From Mercurialis annua (taxonomy: Eukaryota; Streptophyta; Magnoliopsida; Malpighiales; Euphorbiaceae), in the NCBI RefSeq assembly GCF_937616625.2, contig NC_065577.1, positions 26,425,501 through 26,489,500 on the forward strand: a stretch of 64,000 bases of DNA, read 5' to 3'. Below are positions 59,731-64,000 of this stretch, one piece after another (within the stretch, counting starts at the first letter, position 1; every line of letters starts with the position of its first letter). Under the pieces are notes generated by a model. That model was not told the origin of the DNA, made no database searches, and saw nothing but the letters and a program-made list of their open reading frames with translations. Made by a program: the position numbers and the translations under genes.

Positions 59731-60351
59731 GCCGACACGACAATGGATTTAGAATTGTGGATTAGGGTTTCATTGATAATCCATAATGAAAATGTTTTAT
59801 TAAACGTTTTAAAGGTTCTTAACTTAATAAATGTAAATGGTTATATAAACTCTACTCAGTAAATCTGACCCCGTTGTTTTCCCAAATTTTCCAGGTTTAT
59901 GATTTGAGCTTTGGTCGATCTCCGTTTCTTCATTCTCGGAGGTTTTTATTTTATTTTCAGAATAAAAGAGTCGAACTGTTTTAAACTCTTAGACCGCAGT
60001 AATAGTATCAGTTATTCATGTCTTAGTCTTTATTTCATATTTTAGACTATTGTTTGTTGGATTAGTCCAACTATTATTTTATCAGCTTTGGCATGATTAC
60101 AGTGTTTATGGAATTATATATATATAACCATGCTGATAGACATTATTTTCAGATAAGTATACTTTGAATATATGTTGCTTATTGTGCTGCTAGACTAGGC
60201 TGAAGTCTCGGTGCCCCCGAGCATGTGGTTTTCTGCAGGTACATTGTTTTAAATGATATAAGTTGGTTATCCGCAAGGCTTGCTACGGGTTTTGGTACAA
60301 CCATACCCATACCCTAGCGCCGGTCACGATTCATGAAAATGGGTCGTGACA

Positions 60352-60356
60352 GTAAC
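60352..60356. repeat. Target site duplication GTAAC, right copy
   Basis: Matches 48050-48054. Confidence 0.95.
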
Positions 60357-63300
60357 GTTTTAAACGCTTGGATTTGTTTTGTAACATTTGTAAACGTTTG
60401 GCTTAAATCGTTAAAAAGGTGAAATGTTTGGATTTGTTTCGTAACGTTTGTAAACGTTTGACTTAAATCGCTAAAAAGGGGAAACGTTTGGGTTTGTTTC
60501 GTAACGTTTGTAAATGTTTGGCTTAAATCACTAAAAAGGCGAAACGTTTGGTTTTTTTCGTAACGTTTGTAAAACGTTTGGCTTAAATCATTAAAAAGGT
60601 GAAACGTTTGGCTTTATTTCGTAACGTTTTTAAACGTTTGGCATTGTTTCGTAACGTTTGTAAACGTTTGGCTTCAATCGCTAAAAACAGGAAATGTTTG
60701 GATTTTTTTCGTAATGTTTGTAAACGTTGGCTGCAATTGCTAAAAATGTGAAACGTTTTGTTTTATTTCGTAACCTTTGTAAACATTCGGTATAAATCGC
60801 AAAAAAGGTGAAATAGTTGGATTTGTTTCGTAACTTTTAAACGTTTGGCTTAATTCGCTATAATGGTGAAACGATTGGATTTGTTTAGTAATATTTTTAA
60901 ACATTTGGCTTCAATAAATAAAAAGTTGAAATGTTTGGATTTGTTTCATAACGTTTTAAACGTTTGGTTTTGTTTCGTAACGTTTATAAACGTTTGGCTT
61001 AAATCGCTAAAAAGGTGAAACGTTTGGATTTGTTTCGTAACATTTGTAAACGTTTGGCTTAAATTGCTAAAAAGGTGAAACATTTGGTTTTATTTCTTAA
61101 CGTTTGTAAATGTTTGGATTAAATCGCTAAAAATGTGAAATGTTTGGATTTGTTTCGTAACGTTTCAAAAGTTTGGTTTTGTTTCGTAGGGCTTATAAAC
61201 GTTTTGCTTAAATCGCTAAAAAGGTAAAACGTTTGGTTTTGTTTCGTAATGTTTGTATATGTGTGGGGTAAATATCTAAAAAGGCGAAATGTTTGGATTT
61301 GTTTAGTAACTTTTGTAAACGTTTGGCTTAAATCACTGAAGAGGTGAAACATTTTGTTTTGTTTCGTAACGTTTGTAAATGTTTGGCTTAAATTGCAAAA
61401 AATGTGAAATGTTTGTTTTTGTTCCATAACGTTTGTAAACGTTTGGCTTAAATCGCTAAAAAGGCGAAACATTTGGATTTGATTCGTAACGTTTGTAAAC
61501 GTTTGTCCTAAATTGCTAAAAAAGAGAAACGTTTGGATTTGTTTCGCAACGTTTGTAAACCTTTGGCATAAATCTCTAAAATGGAGAAACGTTTGGATTT
61601 GTTTCGTAAGGTTTTAAACATTTTGTTTTGTTTCGTAACGTTAAAACGTTTGGCTTAAGTCGCTAAAAGTGGGAAACGTTTGGATTTGTTTCGTAACGTT
61701 TGTTAACGTTTAGTTTAAATCGCTTAAAAGGGGAAACGTTTAGATTTCTTTCGTAGTGTTTGTAAACGTTTGGCTTAAATCGATAAAAATATGAAACGTT
61801 TGGTCTTGTTCCGTAACGTTTGTAAACGTGTTTGGCTTAAATTTCTAAAAAGGTTAAACGTTTGGATTTGTTTCTTAACGTTTGTAAACGTTTGGCTTAA
61901 ATCGCTAAAAAGGTGAAACGTTTGGTTTTGTTTCGTAATGTTTGTAAATGTTTGGATTAAATTGGTAAAAAGGTGAAACGCTTGGATTTGGTTCGTAACG
62001 TTTGTAAACGTTTGGCTTAAATCGCTAAAAAAATGAAATGTTTGGATTTTTTTCGTAACGTTTGTAAACGTTTTGCTTAAATCGCTAAAAAGGTGAAAAG
62101 TTTGGATTTGTTAAAGTAACGTTTGTAAACGTTAGGCTTAAATCGCTAAAAGGGTAAACGTTTGCTTTTGCTCCATAACGTTTATAAACGTTTGGCTAAA
62201 AATCGCCAAATAGTGGAAACGTTTGGTTTTATTTCATAACGATTGTAAACATTTGGCTTAAATCGGTAAAAAGGTGAAATGTTTGGATTTGTTTCGTAAC
62301 GTTTTAAACGTTTTCTTTAATCGCTATAAATGTGAAACATTTGGATTTGTTTCGTAACGTTTTAAACGTTTGGTTTTGTTTCGTAACGTTTATAAACGTT
62401 TGGCTTAGATCGCTTAAAAGGTGAAACGTTTGGATTTGTTTCATAACGTTTGTAAACAGTTGGCTTAAATTCCTAAAAAGGTGAAACGTTTGGTTTTATT
62501 TCGTAACGTTTGTAAATGTTGGATTAAATAGCTAAAAATGTGAAACGTTTGGATTTGTTTCGTAACGTTTCAAACGTTTGGTTTTGTTTTGTAGAGTTTA
62601 TAAATGTTTTGCTTAAATCGCTTAAAAGGTGAAACATTTGGTTTTGTTTCGTAACGTTTGTATATATTTCGCTTAAATCGCTAAAAAGGTGAAACGTTTG
62701 GATTTGTTTAGAAACTTTTGTAAACGTTTTTCTTAAATCGCTAAAAAGGTGAAACATTTGGATTTGTTTCGTACCTTTTGTAAATGTTCGGCATAAATTG
62801 CAAAAAATGCGAAACGTTTTTTTTTGTTCCGTAACGTTTGTAAACGTTTGGCTTAAATTGCTAAAAAGGCGAAACGTTTGGATTTGTTTCTTAACGTTTG
62901 TAAAGGTTTGGCTTAAATTGCTAAAAAAGAGAAACGTTTGGATTTGTTTCGCAATGTTTGTAAACGTTTGGCATAAATCGCAAAATTGGAAAAACATTTT
63001 GATTTGTTCGTAAGGTTTTAAAAGTTTGGTTTTGTTTCGTAACGTTTGTAAACGTGTGGCTTAAGTCGCTAAAAGGGTGAAACGTTTGGATTTGCTTCAT
63101 AACGTTTGTTAACGTTTAGCTTATATCGCTAAAAATGTGAAACATTTGGATTTCTTTCGCAGTGTTAGTAAACGTTTGGCTTAAATCGCTAACAGTATGA
63201 AACGTTTGGTTTTATTCCGTAACGTTTGTAAACGTGTTTGGCTTAAATTTCTAAAAAGGTTAAACGTTGGATTTGTTTGGTAACGTTTGTAAACGTTTGG

Positions 63301-64000
63301 CTTCAATCACTAAAAAAGAGAAACGTTTGGATTTGTTTCGTAACGTTTGAAAACGTTTGGCTTAAATTGCTAAAATGGGGAAATCGCTAAAAAGGAGAAA
63401 CGTTTGGTTTTGTTTCGTAACGTTTGTAAACGTTTGGCTTAAATCGCTAAAAAGGTGAAACGTTTGGATTTGTTTTGAAACGTTTGTAAACGTTCGGCTT
63501 AAATAGCTAAAAATGTGAAATGTTTGGATTTGTTTCGTAACATTTGTAATCGTTTGGTTTATGTCGCTAAAAGGGGAAACGTTTAGATTTGCTTCGTAAC
63601 GTTTGTAGACGTTTGGCTTAAATTGCTAAAAAGGTGAAACGCTTGGATTTGCTTCGAAACGTTTGCACACGTTTGGCATAAATCGCTAAAAAGGGGAATC
63701 GTTTGGATTTGTTATGTAACCTTGGTAAACGTTTGGCTTAAATCGGGAAAAAGGGGAAACGTTTGGTTTTCTTTCATAACTTTTATAAACGTTTGGCTAA
63801 AAATCGCTAAAAAGGGGAAACAATTTGTTTTGTTTCATAACGTTTGTAAACGTTTGACATAAATCAGTAAAAAGGTAAAACGCTTGAATTTGTTTCGTAA
63901 TGTTTTAAACATTTGGCTTATATCGCTAAAATGGGAAAACGATTGGATTGGTTTTATTTCGTAACGTTTGTCAACGTTTGGCTTAAATTGCTAAAAAGGT
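60352..64000 (+). repeat. 60-bp satellite array, plus-oriented, running off the window
   Basis: About 60 monomers. 60352-61191 finishes higher-order unit 4. From the landmark at 61192 a fifth unit starts, with the same variant order (AACGTGTTTGGC near 61828 and 63233). It lacks about 130 bp around 61880 relative to unit 3. The array continues past 64000. Confidence 0.94.

Larger units (their letters stand above)
48055..60351 (+). mobile_element. Degenerate Ty3/gypsy chromovirus, Tekay-like (12.3 kb)
   Basis: 5' LTR 48055-51049, tRNA-Met primer site, gag-pol 51407-56318 with several breaks, polypurine tract, 3' LTR 56435-60351, and GTAAC target duplication. Its protein and LTR ends are related to the 36132-47320 element, but most of the LTR body differs, so it is a sister subfamily. 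The LTRs differ from each other by clearly more point changes than those of the other element, and the 3' LTR has a large internal duplication. It is older and cannot make its own proteins. Confidence 0.93.
56435..60351 (+). repeat. 3' LTR of the plus-strand chromovirus, enlarged (3917 bp)
   Basis: Same ends as the 5' LTR but 922 bp longer. The increase is a 964-bp tandem duplication (57597-58560 and 58561 onward) less the lost TA microsatellite. Many point differences from the 5' LTR are visible, for example near 56620-56640, 56880, 57210 and 57405-57500. Confidence 0.92.
33571..61191 (+). repeat. Higher-order satellite unit 4, split by two retrotransposons
   Basis: The landmark at 33571 is followed by the next one at 61192. 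Subtracting 36132-47325 and 48055-60356 (each element plus one target duplication) leaves 4125 bp, matching units 1-3. The satellite pieces are 33571-36131, 47321-48054 and 60352-61191. They join in the same variant order as in unit 3. Confidence 0.85.

Noticed and set aside
36132..60351. Both chromoviruses as one composite or nested element
   Set aside because: Each has its own 5-bp target duplication and they are separated by 730 bp of satellite in the correct variant order, so they are independent insertions.

Overview
This is non-genic plant DNA, very probably from a flowering plant nuclear genome. The evidence is Ty3/gypsy chromovirus elements with an initiator-tRNA-Met primer site, a plant L1-type LINE (ORF1 with a CCHC knuckle; ORF2 with endonuclease, reverse transcriptase and a C-terminal zinc domain), 5-bp target duplications and a long tandem satellite. 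I see no host protein gene, tRNA or rRNA. I cannot name the species.

Layout: 1-1978 is the end of an LTR cut by the window edge. About 33 kb of the rest (1979-10148, 10728-13956, 19001-36131, 47321-48054, 60352-64000) is one AT-rich 60-bp satellite, roughly 550 monomers. The first ~960 bp run on the opposite strand to the rest, and a further ~170-bp piece is flipped at 5753-5920. From about 21.4 kb the array is organised into a higher-order unit of about 4.0-4.1 kb (67-69 monomers). The fourth unit is split by two retrotransposons, and its length returns to about 4125 bp when they are subtracted.

Insertions: 13957-19000 is a decayed LINE on the minus strand. 10149-10727 is a copy of the same insertion, in the same satellite context, that has lost 4.4 kb internally, so the insertion was copied together with the surrounding satellite. 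36132-47320 is a complete, young-looking Ty3 chromovirus (Tekay-like) on the minus strand, with a 1649-residue uninterrupted Gag-Pol, near-identical LTRs and target duplication GAAAC. 48055-60351 is a related but older plus-strand element with target duplication GTAAC. Its gag-pol has three stops, one frameshift and a changed reverse-transcriptase active-site residue, and its 3' LTR carries a 964-bp internal tandem duplication.

Inferred order of events: a short ~10-bp motif grew into the 60-bp monomer; a LINE inserted; multi-kb satellite blocks were amplified, one carrying the LINE; one LINE copy was internally deleted; the plus-strand chromovirus then inserted, and the minus-strand one inserted more recently. 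The window looks like deep heterochromatin. A pericentromeric or centromeric location is possible but not shown by sequence alone.
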